Positions 50,091 to 61,490 of a DNA stretch of 64,000 nt are shown here, piece after piece; the stretch's first letter is position 1; each line of letters opens with the position of its first letter. The stretch spans positions 6,132,671-6,196,670 of the forward strand of contig NC_059297.1 of assembly GCF_017591435.1 (NCBI RefSeq), read 5' to 3'. The stretch is from Portunus trituberculatus (lineage: Eukaryota; Arthropoda; Malacostraca; Decapoda; Portunidae). The notes beneath the pieces were generated by a model. It was not told the DNA's origin. It made no database searches and worked only from the letters and a program-made list of their open reading frames with translations. The translations under genes and the position numbers were made by a program.

Positions 50091-50731
50091 TGTCTGTTGT
50101 CAAAAGAATAAAGAGAGGATGTAGTGTACGTAGTCGAGTTATTGTGTTTTTGAAATCAATGATGCAAAATCCTTGACAAACTATCACTAGAATTACGGAG
50201 ACGCCTACGTTCCGTGCCCCGAGGCCAGAGCATTGTATAATCTTCATAATCGCTATCAGCTTTCAGAAAGTATTGGGTTAACGTAATTGCAGCACATAGC
50301 AATGAGGACCAAGATAGAATAAGTAAAACTAATGCACACTATTATATAATAAATGTACATATATCCATCCGTTTGTGTCCTACAATGTGGACAACTACAG
50401 TACCATCGCAGACAGTGTCAAGACAAAGTAATACAATCATAATTCTTTCGTACTTAACCGCGCCCTGTCATCTTCCATAGTGGAAAGACCTATTTAGGAG
50501 TCTAGATGGAAAGATTTCATATATGAAACAATAGCTTAATGTGAAGAAATCCGGGCATGTCACCTGTCATAAGTGTCAGTCAACGAACACTCAGCACTCT
50601 CTACCTAAATTTATCCTTTTTTAAACACAGCAGATATTTACTCGTATAAGCTTGAGTGGAGCAAAAGAAAAACAAATATCAATTGAAACCTTGGTGTTGA
50701 TAGCGAACCTGTTAAACAAATCGAGATAATG

Positions 50732-50732
<1 letters not shown>
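50091..50732. other. Intergenic, nothing recognised
   Basis: AT-rich sequence without a supported ORF or repeat. Confidence 0.4.

Positions 50733-50773
<41 letters not shown>
50733..50773. repeat. (CA)n at the inner end of the LINE 5' fragment
   Basis: About 20 CA units adjoining the point where the LINE at 50775-52795 stops. Confidence 0.95.
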
Positions 50774-50777
<4 letters not shown>

Positions 50778-51031
50778 AGAATATGCCAGTCGAAGCACAA
50801 GATCATATAGTAAGAAGCTGAGGAAGGGAAGATGTGTAAGAGATATTAAAAAGTGTAGTTTCCCGCAAAGATGTGTTGAGACGTGGAACAGTTTTAATGT
50901 CTCGCAATCTGAGTCTCGCATGAGTTCATGCCAATCAACCTCCCCGAGATCACTCTTGATTTTTTCCCAGGATACAGATTCACTGAAGAAATTGAGTTGG
51001 TTAAAACAAGGAATTATATCCGTTGCTGTGT

Positions 51032-51590
51032 TCATTTGTTTAGGTGATCATCCTTGTTTATATTTGTTTGCAACTTTACAACTTTGTGGTCTGATAGGTG
51101 TGTTTCTTCAACACTGTAATCATGTATGAGTTGGTCATCATTGGTCATAACAATGTCAAGTATATTATTGCCTCTAGTAGGAATAGTGATATACTGGTTG
51201 AGACAGAATTCTGCTGCCAGATTCAATACTGCATCAGCTTGGATTCGCATGTCTGCTGCTCCACCATAGACCGTCTCTGAATCCCAGTTTATGAGGGGAA
51301 AATTTAGGTCTCCTGTAAGCATGATTATAGGCATTGGTGAAGGATAATTCTGTAGTACACTTTGGAATCTCTTGAGTGGATCAAGAAACTTTGTGGTAGG
51401 ACATGCAGGGGGGGCGATATATGTTTATGAGCATCATATTAAAATCTTGTATGTGCAATATTTGAGCTTCCGTGTAAGAGTTTGATTCAGACAAAAGTAT
51501 TACAGTAGAGGCTGCTAACTGGCTATGTATGTATGTGATAACACCGCCTTTTCTTCTTTGATCCGATCTGTCAGTTCGAAACAATATATA
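51032..51590 (-). pseudogene. LINE endonuclease domain, broken
   Basis: Two open segments, 51584-51381 and 51334-51032, carry the middle and end of an APE-type endonuclease. The conserved GDLNFP and LSDHK motifs hold the Asp, Asn and the Asp-His pair. The upstream Glu motif lies in degenerate sequence near 51620-51700. A frame break separates the two segments. Confidence 0.85.
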
Positions 51591-52104
51591 GTTCGGAATT
51601 GTAACTTCAGCTTATTTAATATTTTCTGACAAGTGTGACTCAGTAAGAGCTATGATGAGGGCCCTATCTTCTTGTGCTAATTCAGAAAGCATCTGTAGTT
51701 TAGCTTTAAATTTATATGGTAAAATGCCCTCAATATTAAACAATTACTTTATGTAGGGGGTTTGCGTAGGGCCTAGATATTGTGGAAACTGTTGTGTTGA
51801 CCCTTGTGTAAGGGGGAAGCCCCCCTGCCATGGAACTAGCTTTAGAACATTCATTATTTGCTGTTGTGTGTGTTGCATTTGCTGTATCTGTTGTACTAAA
51901 ATGAAACCGATTCATTATGATGGTTTAAGGTCTGAATTGGCTGAGGAGGTACCTCCCTTGTGTCAAGTCGTGGTGGAGCAGACAGGCGGGCAGTAGTTGG
52001 ATGGGGTGGTAGGGTCGCTTGTTTAGGTGGGGGTTGCTGCTGCTGTTCCAAGAGTGGGTAACGGCGAGTCCCCTTTAAATGAAGTCTTTTACACTCTAGG
52101 TTAC

Positions 52105-52741
52105 CTAAAGGCATTCATGCTTCGTGTTCGAACCGTAGCAAATGGGAGGGTGAAAATAGGTACACTTATTACCCTTTTTGCATCCTTTCACTGGGTGTAG
52201 TCCATTTGTTTTATATCTAAAACACAATTTTGGGTGCGCAAATAGGCAATCACCACCAATTAAGCCAAACTTGCAGCGGTGTTGTTTATAGAAATTATAC
52301 ACAACAACCGGCTGACCACTGTCATTGTTTATGCCTTGTTTGGCTTGTGGATGTTTCTGACCGTCACGACACACTTCCGGGTCAGGGTCCGATTCTCGGG
52401 GTTCACCTTGCTTATCGGTAACAACTTTTGAGTTATCATCACCTTTTTCATTTTCAGGATCACTTTGCAACATTTTCTTTTCCTTTTCGTTTTCTAGTAG
52501 GGTATGTATTAAAGCAAACACTGAGTCGTCTTGGAGGTTTCTTACACAAGATACGCACGTGAATTGACTTCTGGTCTTGAAAAAATTCATAATGGCGTAT
52601 ACTGGGAGTTTTGAACAATCTATGCACATAGGATTTACACTTTGCACATTTCAAGCACTCCAATAAGAATTGCTGGTTGCATATCGAACAGTAAGTGTCT
52701 GGGGGTGGCAAATTGTCTTCCATATTGTTAATCACAGACAC
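52105..52741 (-). pseudogene. LINE ORF1 with PHD-like and CCCH zinc fingers
   Basis: Starts MSVINNMEDNLPPPD. The first block has CSIC, CAKC, then (after a one-base frame change near 52630) CIDC and CVSC, spaced like a PHD-type finger. An acidic and lysine-rich linker follows (QSDPENEKGDDNS region). A second block has CKFGLIGGDCLFAH, then CKKGNKCTYFH (Cys-X5-Cys-X3-His), then ICYGSNTKHEC running into a shifted frame with LECKRLHLKGTRR. The last parts read as two or three CCCH fingers, likely for RNA binding. ORF1 proteins of LINEs coat their own RNA. The frame breaks near 52630 and 52120 make it a dead copy. Confidence 0.75.
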
Positions 52742-52810
52742 TGTCAGGTTTCACGGAGCAATCACAAACACGTCCGCACCCGACGACGACACAGCACACA
52801 CACACACACT

Positions 52811-53199
52811 TTCAAAAGACCATAGAGATGAAGAGACCAACTTTCATTTTCTTACATGGATAATGCAGGTCATTGTTAAAATATAACTTTAGTCATAAAA
52901 AAAAATTCCTTTGAAAACCAGAATAACTTTCACTGTGACCTTTTAACAGTTGCTGAGATAAGATGCCGAAACCTTTAAGAATTTTTCACATGAATAATCC
53001 TTTCGTGACAGAAGTGAGTTAAGTATGATTTCCTTTGTAAAGTGGACGCTGTCAGATGTTTACGGGGCACTCGGCCACTGTAGCATCTTCATCGCTTTTC
53101 CATTGATACTGTTTCTGCTCAACGTGCATGTTACTTACGCTAGAGGTTCAGTAAGTATAGAGACCTACTTCGCTTTGGTTACTAGAGCAAGGGGCGGCG
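52811..53199. other. Intergenic, nothing recognised
   Basis: No supported gene or repeat between the LINE and the GGATGAAT array. Confidence 0.4.
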
Positions 53200-53345
53200 A
53201 GTGGCTGTAAATGGATGAATGAATGGCAGAGTAGATGAATAGATGGGTGGATGCTTGAAAGGATGAGTGGGTGAATGCATGAATGGGTGACTAGATGGCG
53301 GGTGGATGAATGGATCAGGGGATGTGTAAATGAATGAATGATATG
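53200..53345 (+). repeat. Degenerate GGATGAAT-type tandem repeat
   Basis: Words such as GGATGAATGAATGG, GATGAATAGATGGGTGGATG and GGTGGATGAATGGATC recur without a strict period. This is an ageing tetra/octanucleotide satellite. Confidence 0.8.
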
Positions 53346-53458
53346 GCGAGTCAACTGTTTCTTGTGGTCCCTGGATACACTATTATAGATCTTTTAATTA
53401 TCACCATTAATATTTTTTCCTTTGCCTCTTATCTTCTATCATCGTGTCTGTTTCCCTA

Positions 53459-53460
<2 letters not shown>

Positions 53461-53517
<57 letters not shown>
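53461..53517. repeat. (CT)n microsatellite
   Basis: About 28 CT units. Confidence 0.95.
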
Positions 53518-53520
<3 letters not shown>

Positions 53521-53579
53521 CTTAATACCCTACACGAGTTGCTGAGTATTACCACGAACATCCATTTCCAACATGACAA

Positions 53580-53985
53580 CGAAGGTAGTCGGCGCGCGGT
53601 GGTCTCAGCTGACAGACTGGCACAAACACGTTAGTTGGCGCTACGCTTCTGTTGGGAGAGGAGCGAGAGGAGGAGTCTCACGAGGCGCCTGAACCTGAGA
53701 GTAGAGACTGAGTTGGGAAGTCAGCAGAAGCCGGTTTTTACCTCTGGTGGTGGAATATAGCGATACGTATACTGCACGACGTTATTAATTCAGTTATTAT
53801 ACATAAGTGAGGCCGTGTTACTGAATGCCTCGGTTCTTCGTGTTATTGTTACTCTGATTAGTATTTGCACTTCACTTTGAGACTCTGCGATATAAACTTC
53901 GTGACTTTCTTCCAAGGAGGTGTTTGTCAGTCAGAGCTTGGCGGAGTGACACTATTGCCTCGGGCTTCTTTGCTCCTTGGTGAGT
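53580..53985 (+). promoter_or_regulatory. Possible promoter/non-coding first exon
   Basis: A GC-richer stretch with CpG words (GGCGCGCGGTGG, GGAGCGAGAGG) is followed by CTCCTTGGTGAGTATT, a good splice donor near 53980. The sequence before the donor has no long ORF from an early ATG. It could be an untranslated first exon of a gene running to the right, but no downstream coding exon is recognised in the window. Confidence 0.2.
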
Positions 53986-54056
53986 ATTCTATGCACTGCT
54001 GTTGTGTTTACGTAAGTTCATTCACTGCCTCATGTCACCAAACAAACTTTACATTA

Positions 54057-54082
54057 TGCTACTACTACTACTACTGCTGTAG

Positions 54083-54114
<32 letters not shown>

Positions 54115-54240
54115 GTAACTGCTACTGCTACTACTACTGTAACTGTGCTGCCACTGCTGCTACTACTGTAACCACTGCTGCCACTACTACTGCTGCTGCT
54201 GCTGCTACTGCTGCTACCACCACTGCTACTACTGCCACTG

Positions 54241-54276
<36 letters not shown>

Positions 54277-54624
54277 TAACCACTGCCACCACCACTGCTG
54301 CTGCTACTGCTGCTGCTGCTGCCTGCTGCTGCTGCTACTGCTGCTGCTGCTGCTGCTGCCACTGCTGCAGCTGCTGTTATTACTACAACAACTGCCACCT
54401 GCTGCTACCACCACAACAACTGCCATTGTTACTACTGCTACTATCCTGCTACTACTGCAACTGCTGCTGCTGCTGCTGCTACTGCCACTGCCACTGCTGC
54501 TGCTGCTGCTGCTACTGCTACTGCTGCTACTACTACTGCTACTACTGCTGCTGCTACTACTACTACAACGACTGCTGCCACCACAACAACTGCTGCTGCT
54601 GCTGCTGCTGCTGCTGCTACACTG

Positions 54625-54671
<47 letters not shown>

Positions 54672-54942
54672 GCTGCTGCTGCTGCACAACTGCTACACTA
54701 CCTGCTACAACAACTGCTGCACCACCACTGCTACCACCACCACTACTGCTACTGCTACTGCTACTACTGCTACCACAACTGCTGCTGCTGCTACCTGCTA
54801 CTGCTACTGCTGCTGCTGCTGCTACTACTACCACTACTACTGCTACTACTGCTACTACTACTACTGCTGCTACTGCTGCTGCACTGCTGCTGCTAATACA
54901 ACAACTGCTATCACTGCTACTACTACTACTACTACTGCTGCT

Positions 54943-55040
<98 letters not shown>
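54057..55040 (+). repeat. CTG/CTA trinucleotide mosaic of nearly 1 kb
   Basis: Nearly every triplet is CTA, CTG, CCA, CAA or ACT in phase over about 980 bp. It includes many CTG runs of four to eleven, an (AAC)n run at about 54942-54982 and (TAC)n at 54983-55040, followed by a short (CA)n. Apparent ORFs are low-complexity (Ala, Thr, Cys, Tyr, or Ser, Val, Gln) in every frame and are not genes. Confidence 0.95.
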
Positions 55041-55041
<1 letters not shown>

Positions 55042-55059
55042 ACACACACACACACACAC

Positions 55060-56150
55060 GCAGTGAGAAAACATTTACCTTTGTACTGGTGGCACTAATG
55101 GTTGAGGCAAAATAAAAGTACTGGCGGTGACGTGCTCCATTAGTCACCCATTAAGGCCCCGGTCGGCTGTGTCTTGTTGAAATGGTCCGCTAAACTTGCA
55201 ACAGAATATTTCACGGAGCAGGGGAGACGCCATGTCCATTTTTTCGTGTCGTGCTTGGAACTTTGCATGACGAGGGTGGACAATGGTGTGGAGTAAAATA
55301 ATGATCACCAAAGCGAGTGGTATATTGCATTACTGTGATGCATTGTAGTGTGATGCATTTATTACACTGAATATTTTTTTGTGATATTATTATGCTCTAT
55401 GTTCCGGGATGCTTATTTTCTAGCTTGTTTATATATATTTTTTCTTTATATTTGAACTATAGTCTTATTTGAGCTACTGTCTGCCTTTTTTCTTGTCTTG
55501 CATGTTATTTAAACAGTATCAGTACTTATATTTTTCTTTTTATTTCCATGGCATATGAGGATAGTTGTTGCGGCGTCAAACAAGACATTCCTAGTAATTT
55601 CACTCCATTTCTTTTCTTCCTTAAGATAACAAGACGCGTATATATGATTTGAAGGTATGATGAGGAAAATTTAGTATAGTATGAATATTAAAGTTTCCTT
55701 TCTTCATTTTTAACGGAATTTACATCAAGTTCTTTTTATATTATACAGTTTTCCCCCATACAGCAGCAGTACTTTCCCCAGCTTTTTCTACGAAGGAGTG
55801 GTATATATGGAACCTTTTGTAGTAATATTTCACAATGTTATTTGTTTTCCATACAACATAGTTCTTTTTTCAAATATTTCCATGGAGTGTTCATGTTTGG
55901 GGCTTGAACCTTCTTCTGTACTATCTTCTATCCTTACTGCATCCTATACTTGCTTATCCCAGCAGTATCTTTGGAGTCACGGGCAAGGAGGAGGATTCTG
56001 CTGTACTATCTCATTCAGTCAACAGTGAGTCATGCAAACACCAGAGAGTGTGTTTGCTATATAATACAACAACACGTATGTAAAATGTGGTAACTCTTTA
56101 TTTTATTCGTTAGTGTTTGAACGCATGGTGAGGAATGCGAGACGTTGGTT
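55060..56150. other. Intergenic, nothing recognised
   Basis: AT-rich with short ORFs only. No gene or repeat can be supported. Confidence 0.4.
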
Positions 56151-56152
56151 GG

Positions 56153-56156
<4 letters not shown>

Positions 56157-56242
<86 letters not shown>
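56157..56242. repeat. (CA)n microsatellite
   Basis: About 43 CA units. Confidence 0.97.
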
Positions 56243-56244
<2 letters not shown>

Positions 56245-56511
56245 TCCTGCAAAGAAAGACACGCGCTGGTACGCTTTCCTTTCTCTTTTGTCCTGAGAAT
56301 TCGTATACGTTTTATTTCTTTTTAAGTCTCATCAGAGTTTCTTCTTTCTTAAATCCACGGAAAAATTTGCCGCGTTTCATATTCTTGTTGCATATTTCAG
56401 TGGCACAGTATACAGCATGTTGATCAAGGATTTTTCTTCTTTGTTGTTGTCGTTGTTGTCATCATCGTTGTCGTCGTTGTTATTGTTCAGTCATCATCAT
56501 TGTTACATCAT

Positions 56512-56514
<3 letters not shown>

Positions 56515-56550
<36 letters not shown>
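56515..56550. repeat. (CT)n microsatellite
   Basis: About 17 CT units, preceded by a GTTGTCGTTGTTGTC-type stretch. Confidence 0.9.
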
Positions 56551-56552
<2 letters not shown>

Positions 56553-57039
56553 TTAGCTCCACATAAGAAACACGGCAAAACAACCACGTCGTATCAACTT
56601 ACTGGAAGAAAGATGATGTTCCTCGCGAGCCATCCTGTGCCATCTCTTCTTTCTGACCTTCTTTTATCCGTAGCGAGTGAAAGGCAGCAAAGGCTTTTAA
56701 TGGAGGCGAGAGGAGAGGATAAAGTGCTGGTTTATTGAAGGATTGAGTCAGAGAGGTACTGCGAGGCGACGTAGATAGCGGCGGCAGGAGGGACGGAGGG
56801 AGATTATCGCTTAGTGATGAGAAAGGCGAGGCGGGAAAGGCGGGCCAGCAGGAACAGTGTGGGTTTTATCTCAGTGTCGCTGCCTGATGGGGTCCCGAGC
56901 GTATCTAGAATTCATGATAGTAGGTAGAGAGGAATAGTTCAGGTCGTGTGTTGATAATAAGTTTATAAAGATTTCACGGGTTGCCATGCTTATGTCTGGG
57001 AAGGGGAGGTGGAGGGAAGGAGGTGAAGGAAGAGGAAAG

Positions 57040-57334
<295 letters not shown>

Positions 57335-57399
57335 CGTGGATGCCTCTGAAGCCAGGAGAAGTGGCGGACAACGAGAACGAATAGAAGAGAGAGGTAAAG

Positions 57400-57640
57400 C
57401 TGGCGTAAACTTCATTGGATGCGTCGAGAAGTGAGCACCAGAGAAGGGCGAGCGAGAGAGTGAGCGAGCGAGAGGGAGCGAGTGAGGGAGAAACAAGGCA
57501 AGGAGGGAGTTCCCGTGCTGGAGTGGTTCGGTCTTGAGCTGCATGGTAATGTGGTGTTATGGAGTTGTGTACTGCGGCTTTGCAAGGGTGGTTGTGGCGG
57601 TGGTGGTGGTAGTGGTGGTGGTGGTGATGTGTATGTGTCT
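57400..57640. other. Intergenic with purine-rich and GGT-rich patches
   Basis: Purine-rich GAGCGAGCG sequence at 57450-57490 and a GGTGGT stretch at 57596-57628. No gene is seen. Confidence 0.4.
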
Positions 57641-57845
57641 ATGTACCTATCTATCTATTCATCTATCTACGAGTATGTAGCCATTTATCTATTTATCTCT
57701 ATCTATTCATCTAGATCTATTTATCCATCCCCTTATATCTATATACTTTTCCATTTATGCATCTGTCCATCAGTTTATCTATCCATTTATTTATCTATTT
57801 GTCTGTGTCTATTCATTCATTTATCTATCTATTTATCTATCTAAT
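57640..57845 (+). repeat. Degenerate (ATCT)n
   Basis: Many ATCTATCTATTC and ATTTATCTATC words over about 200 bp with interruptions. Confidence 0.85.
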
Positions 57846-57902
57846 TTTGTATGTATAATAGCTTTGATCAATAAACTATACTTATATGTAAACTTATATA
57901 TT

Positions 57903-57911
57903 TGTGTGTGT

Positions 57912-57982
<71 letters not shown>
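57903..57982. repeat. (GT)n at the 3' end of SINE copy G
   Basis: About 40 units with one interruption near 57915. Confidence 0.97.
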
Positions 57983-57986
<4 letters not shown>

Positions 57987-58264
57987 TCACCACTATCGTC
58001 TGCTGGTCACCCATCGAGTCTTCCCCATTACGGAGCGAGCTCAGAGCTCATAGACCGATCTTCTGGTAGGACTGAGATCACAACACACTCCACACACCGG
58101 GAAAGCGAGGCCACAACCTCTCGAGTTACATCCCGTACCTATTTACTGCTAGGTGAACAGGGGCCACACATTAAGAGGCTTGCCCATTTGCCTCGCCGCT
58201 TACCAGGACTCGAACCCAGGCCTCTCGATTGTGAGTCGAGCGTGCTAACCACTACACTACGCGG
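57983..58264 (-). mobile_element. tRNA-Val-derived SINE, copy G, full length
   Basis: Minus-strand copy. The head is at 58264 (CGCGTAGTGTAGTGGTTAGC), box B is GGGTTCGAGTCC, and the body runs to GGTGAATTACAC at 57983. At 282 bp it is the only copy here with both an intact head and an intact tail. (GT)n lies on both sides. Confidence 0.9.
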
Positions 58265-58274
58265 TGTGTGTGTG

Positions 58275-58343
<69 letters not shown>
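58265..58343. repeat. (GT)n at the 5' side of SINE copy G
   Basis: About 38 units with one interruption (GAA) near 58274. Confidence 0.96.
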
Positions 58344-58345
<2 letters not shown>

Positions 58346-58979
58346 CGGGAAGCTGAGGTCAGAACAACAACTATATGGCAAAGATGAGTTTTCTCTGTAC
58401 GGATATTGAAGACCACAAAGTTAGCCAAGTTAATATTGACTTTAATCTCTCTCTCCTTCTTCTGTCCGTCGTCCTTACAATCATGCTGTTATTCCTTCTT
58501 CCTCTTTTTCCACACCCTCCTTCCACCACCACCACTACCGACACAACTACCAAGCGCGCATCTCTTTCCACCACATCTTATAACTCTCACCATTTGCTTT
58601 GTTTTCGTTGACTCTTCCTCCGTCAATCCCTTCATCCTTTGTCTTCGCTGACGTTCTCCGTTTCCTCTTAACGCACTTCCTTATCGCTTCTCTTGCTCGT
58701 TGATTTACTACTATTGCTTCTTTCTGCTTAAAACCTGTCTCTGTTGTCCACGTGGAGGTGTGTGTGTGTGTGTATGTGTGTGGTAGTAGTAGTGCAAAGA
58801 AGTTGCCTCGAGTATAGTGATGGTACATGCAAGAGCCAGTGAATATTGTGTGTATCTTTCTACTGGTTACTATGTTTCCTTACCATCTGTTTACTAGTAC
58901 TGTTCATGCTTATCTATAACTGTACTGTTTGTTTCTCGTCTCTGTTAACGTTTTTTTTCTATTTTTTTTCAGTATTTTT
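58344..58979. other. Intergenic, pyrimidine-rich
   Basis: C- and T-rich sequence with a short (GT)n at 58759-58782. Nothing is recognised. Confidence 0.4.
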
Positions 58980-59290
58980 TCGTGTATTTACTGTATTTGA
59001 TATGTATTTAGTGTATATTTGCCTCTTTGTTGTCTATTTCATGTCTGTTAACTTCATCATTCATTTCTATTTACTATTTAATGTGTCCTTGTTTTATTTA
59101 CGTCTATTTAATGCCTATCTCCTATCTATTTACTGTTTATTTTTTGTTATTTTACTGTTTTTTTATATCTATTTAGTGCCTTTATTTATCTGCTGTCTGT
59201 TTCATAACTACTACTGCGTTCAGATTTATTTACTGCATATTTCCTGTTTATTTGCTTTTTATTCCTTATAATCTTTAATCTATTCAGTGT
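58980..59290 (+). repeat. Degenerate TATTTACTG repeat
   Basis: TATTTACTG, TATTTAGTG, TATTTAATG and TATTCAGTG recur about ten times at irregular spacing. T-richness makes a long hydrophobic ORF (58846-59271), which is rejected as a gene. Confidence 0.55.
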
Positions 59291-59499
59291 GTCTACGAGT
59301 GTTATAATTTCATGCCTCAACACTGGTATGACTTCTGTTCCCAACCTACCAAGTTCCCAAGTGGGGGAGTTTATATACGCACACAGCTGCTGCAAGAGTT
59401 GATGTCACAAAGTCCAGTGAATTTTGTGTCTTATAAACTGAGTATGAAAGAAAGAAAAAAATAGAAATAAAAGGTGAAATTACGAGAAATCTGTTTCCT

Positions 59500-59556
59500 T
59501 TCTTCTTTTTTTTCTTCTTTCTTTCTTTTTTTCTTTTTTTTCATCTTCTGTTTCTT

Positions 59557-59587
<31 letters not shown>

Positions 59588-59713
59588 ACTTTTCTTTTTC
59601 TTTCTTCTTCTTCTTTTAGTTGTTTTCTTGATCTTATTGCCCTTGTTGCTGTTCTTGTTGTTCATCTTCTTGCGCTTTCCTTGTTCTTGTTCTCATCTTG
59701 TTGTCGTTCTTGC
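59500..59713 (+). repeat. Pyrimidine tract with (TTC)n
   Basis: Nearly pure T and C with a (TTC)n core at 59550-59585, grading into TTCTTGTTC words. Confidence 0.9.
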
Positions 59714-60062
59714 TTTTGATCTTGTTCTTTTCTTGCTCTTGTTCTGGTCCTTGTTTTCGTTCTTGTTCTTTTCTCTTTGTCCCTCCTCCTCCTCCTCCTC
59801 CTCCTCCAGCTGGCAGACATTCTTTCCCACACAACACAATCTGGACAAAAACACGAGTGGCTTCCGAAGCTTTTGATCTTGTTCTTTTCTTGTTTTTGTT
59901 CTGGTCCTTGTTTTCGTTCTTATTCCTTTCTCCTTGTTCCTCCTCCTCCTCCTCCTCCTCCTCCTCCTCCTCCTCCTCCTCCTCCTCCTCCTCCACCTGG
60001 CAGACATTCTTTCCCACACAACACAATCTGGCAATCTGGACATAAACACGAGTGGCATCCGG
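59714..60062 (+). repeat. Tandem duplication, 157-bp unit, with (TCC)n
   Basis: TTTTGATCTTGTTCTTTTC starts at 59714 and again at 59871. Both units continue through TTCTGGTCCTTGTTTTCG, a (TCC)n run, CTGGCAGACATTCTTTCCC and ACACGAGTGGC. The second (TCC)n is much longer (about 18 versus 8 units), and an AATCTGGC word is doubled in unit 2. Confidence 0.92.
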
Positions 60063-60306
60063 GGCTGTGTGTCCTTCACCTGCTTTGCGAAGGTCAGCTT
60101 AATTAGATCACCTTTAAGTTTAAGAATCGATACCTGCCGTGCCTTAGAAAAAATACCAACTGGTTAATTCCTTTCCTCCAATGTGAATTGTAATTTTAGT
60201 CTGGTTGCGTAATGAGATTAAATTTACGTGTATTTATAGAGTAACATGTCGCATTTCACACTTCTTCCTACTGTGAGTTTAGCTTAGCATGTTTCCTCAG
60301 TGTTAA

Positions 60307-60511
60307 TTCCTTTAGTACCATGACGCGTTTTCATATTCATTCTGGTTATTATTTGGCGATTTTATGAAGCTTCAGAAACTCAGGTGGGATTAGAATAGTG
60401 AAGACTCTGGCCACCAATCTTCAGACCTTCATAGATCCTTCTTAATATCAATAAGATAGTCTGGTCACAGCCAAATCTCAAGGTGGAAAATGCGTCCCAG
60501 TAATGAAGAGA
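60307..60511. mobile_element. piggyBac-like MITE, copy 2 (TTAA flanks)
   Basis: The left end is TTCCTTTAGTACCATGACGC. The right end, reverse-complemented, is TCTCTTCATTACTGGGACGC. TTAA is on both sides (60303-60306 and 60512-60515). Shares the YCAGTAC-like terminus with the copy at 48961-49172. 205 bp, non-coding. Confidence 0.65.
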
Positions 60512-60786
60512 TTAAGTGTTCCGCTCTGCTGTTGAGTTCCTTACGAGAGAAGCAAAAAGAACGAAGCTAAGAGAGATTTTTATATCAGCGGTGTTCAGAT
60601 CGAGAGGAATAGCAACGTCAGTCAGCTTCTGTAAGACTTGATTAGAAATACAAAAAATAACTAAAAAACATTTCGATATTATCTTTGTAATTTAGATCAA
60701 GAGAGAAAAAAATACAACGCGAGAGGCAGAAAGCAAAGATGAAAAACAAAGAAAACTATGAGATTTCTATATTATCAGTGGAATAA

Positions 60787-60955
<169 letters not shown>

Positions 60956-61284
60956 CTATGTACTCACCTATCTATCCAGGTAATGAACGTGAACGACCAC
61001 CGCTGAACGCTTCACTTTATCACTCATGCAAATTGGTGGAGTTATGACACCGCCTCGCAGAAACAAGGCCATACGGAGCGGGCAGGGAAGTGCTCTCTCA
61101 TAACCTTAGCTAGAGAGAAGTGGTCGTCTTGTTGTGGAGTTATTGGTTAGTAGCTGTGTTGGGTGAAAGTATGGAGCATCTGAAGGGACGATACCATGAG
61201 GAACCGGCCAGTTTGATATTTGTGTCTTGTTTTTTTGTTGTTGTGGTCAGAAGTTGGGGTGCAGTTTAGTTTCTTTTCCTTGGT

Positions 61285-61299
61285 GTGGCTTTGTTGTGG

Positions 61300-61338
<39 letters not shown>

Positions 61339-61490
61339 GGCTTCCTTTCTTATTTTTCTTTGTATTTTCTTTGTCTTTTCTCATTTCTCCTGTTGTTGTT
61401 GTTGTTGTTGTTGCCGTTTTTGTTATTGGTGTTGTTGTTGTTGATGGTGGTAGTGTGGTGGTAGTGGTGGTGGTGGTATTCTTGTTCATT
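61285..61490 (+). repeat. (GTT)n and (GGT)n cluster
   Basis: (TTG)n at about 61290-61338 and 61391-61420, then GGTGGTAGTGGTGG-type sequence to 61485. The ORFs are low-complexity. Confidence 0.9.

Larger units (their letters stand above)
50775..52795 (-). mobile_element. 5' half of a LINE: ORF1 plus endonuclease
   Basis: On the minus strand an ORF1 with zinc fingers (52741 down to about 52030) is followed by an endonuclease region (about 51800 to 50870). The RT domain is absent and the element stops near (CA)n at 50733-50773. Its upstream side ends near a short (CA)n at 52797-52810. Endonuclease landmarks are FRTDRSDQRRKGGVITYI, LINIYRPPCMSYHKV, GDLNFPLINWDSE, ILDIVMTNDDQLI and LSDHKVV. Several frame breaks show it is not functional. 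The style resembles the relic at 5215-5690 and probably the RT fragment at 24833-25493, though identity to the latter cannot be tested because they do not overlap. Confidence 0.85.

Noticed and set aside
53865..54896. 343-residue Cys/Ala/Thr/Tyr-rich ORF
   Set aside because: It is the CTG/CTA mosaic read in one frame. The other strand gives equally long Ser/Val ORFs, so length comes from lack of stop triplets.
58846..59271. 141-residue hydrophobic ORF resembling a membrane protein
   Set aside because: The region is T-rich with repeated TATTTACTG words, which yields Phe/Leu/Tyr by composition. There is no start context, splice support or domain.
59628..60106. Pro-rich, Ser-rich and Glu-rich ORFs on both strands
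   Set aside because: Produced by (TCC)n and (TTC)n in a duplicated pyrimidine tract.
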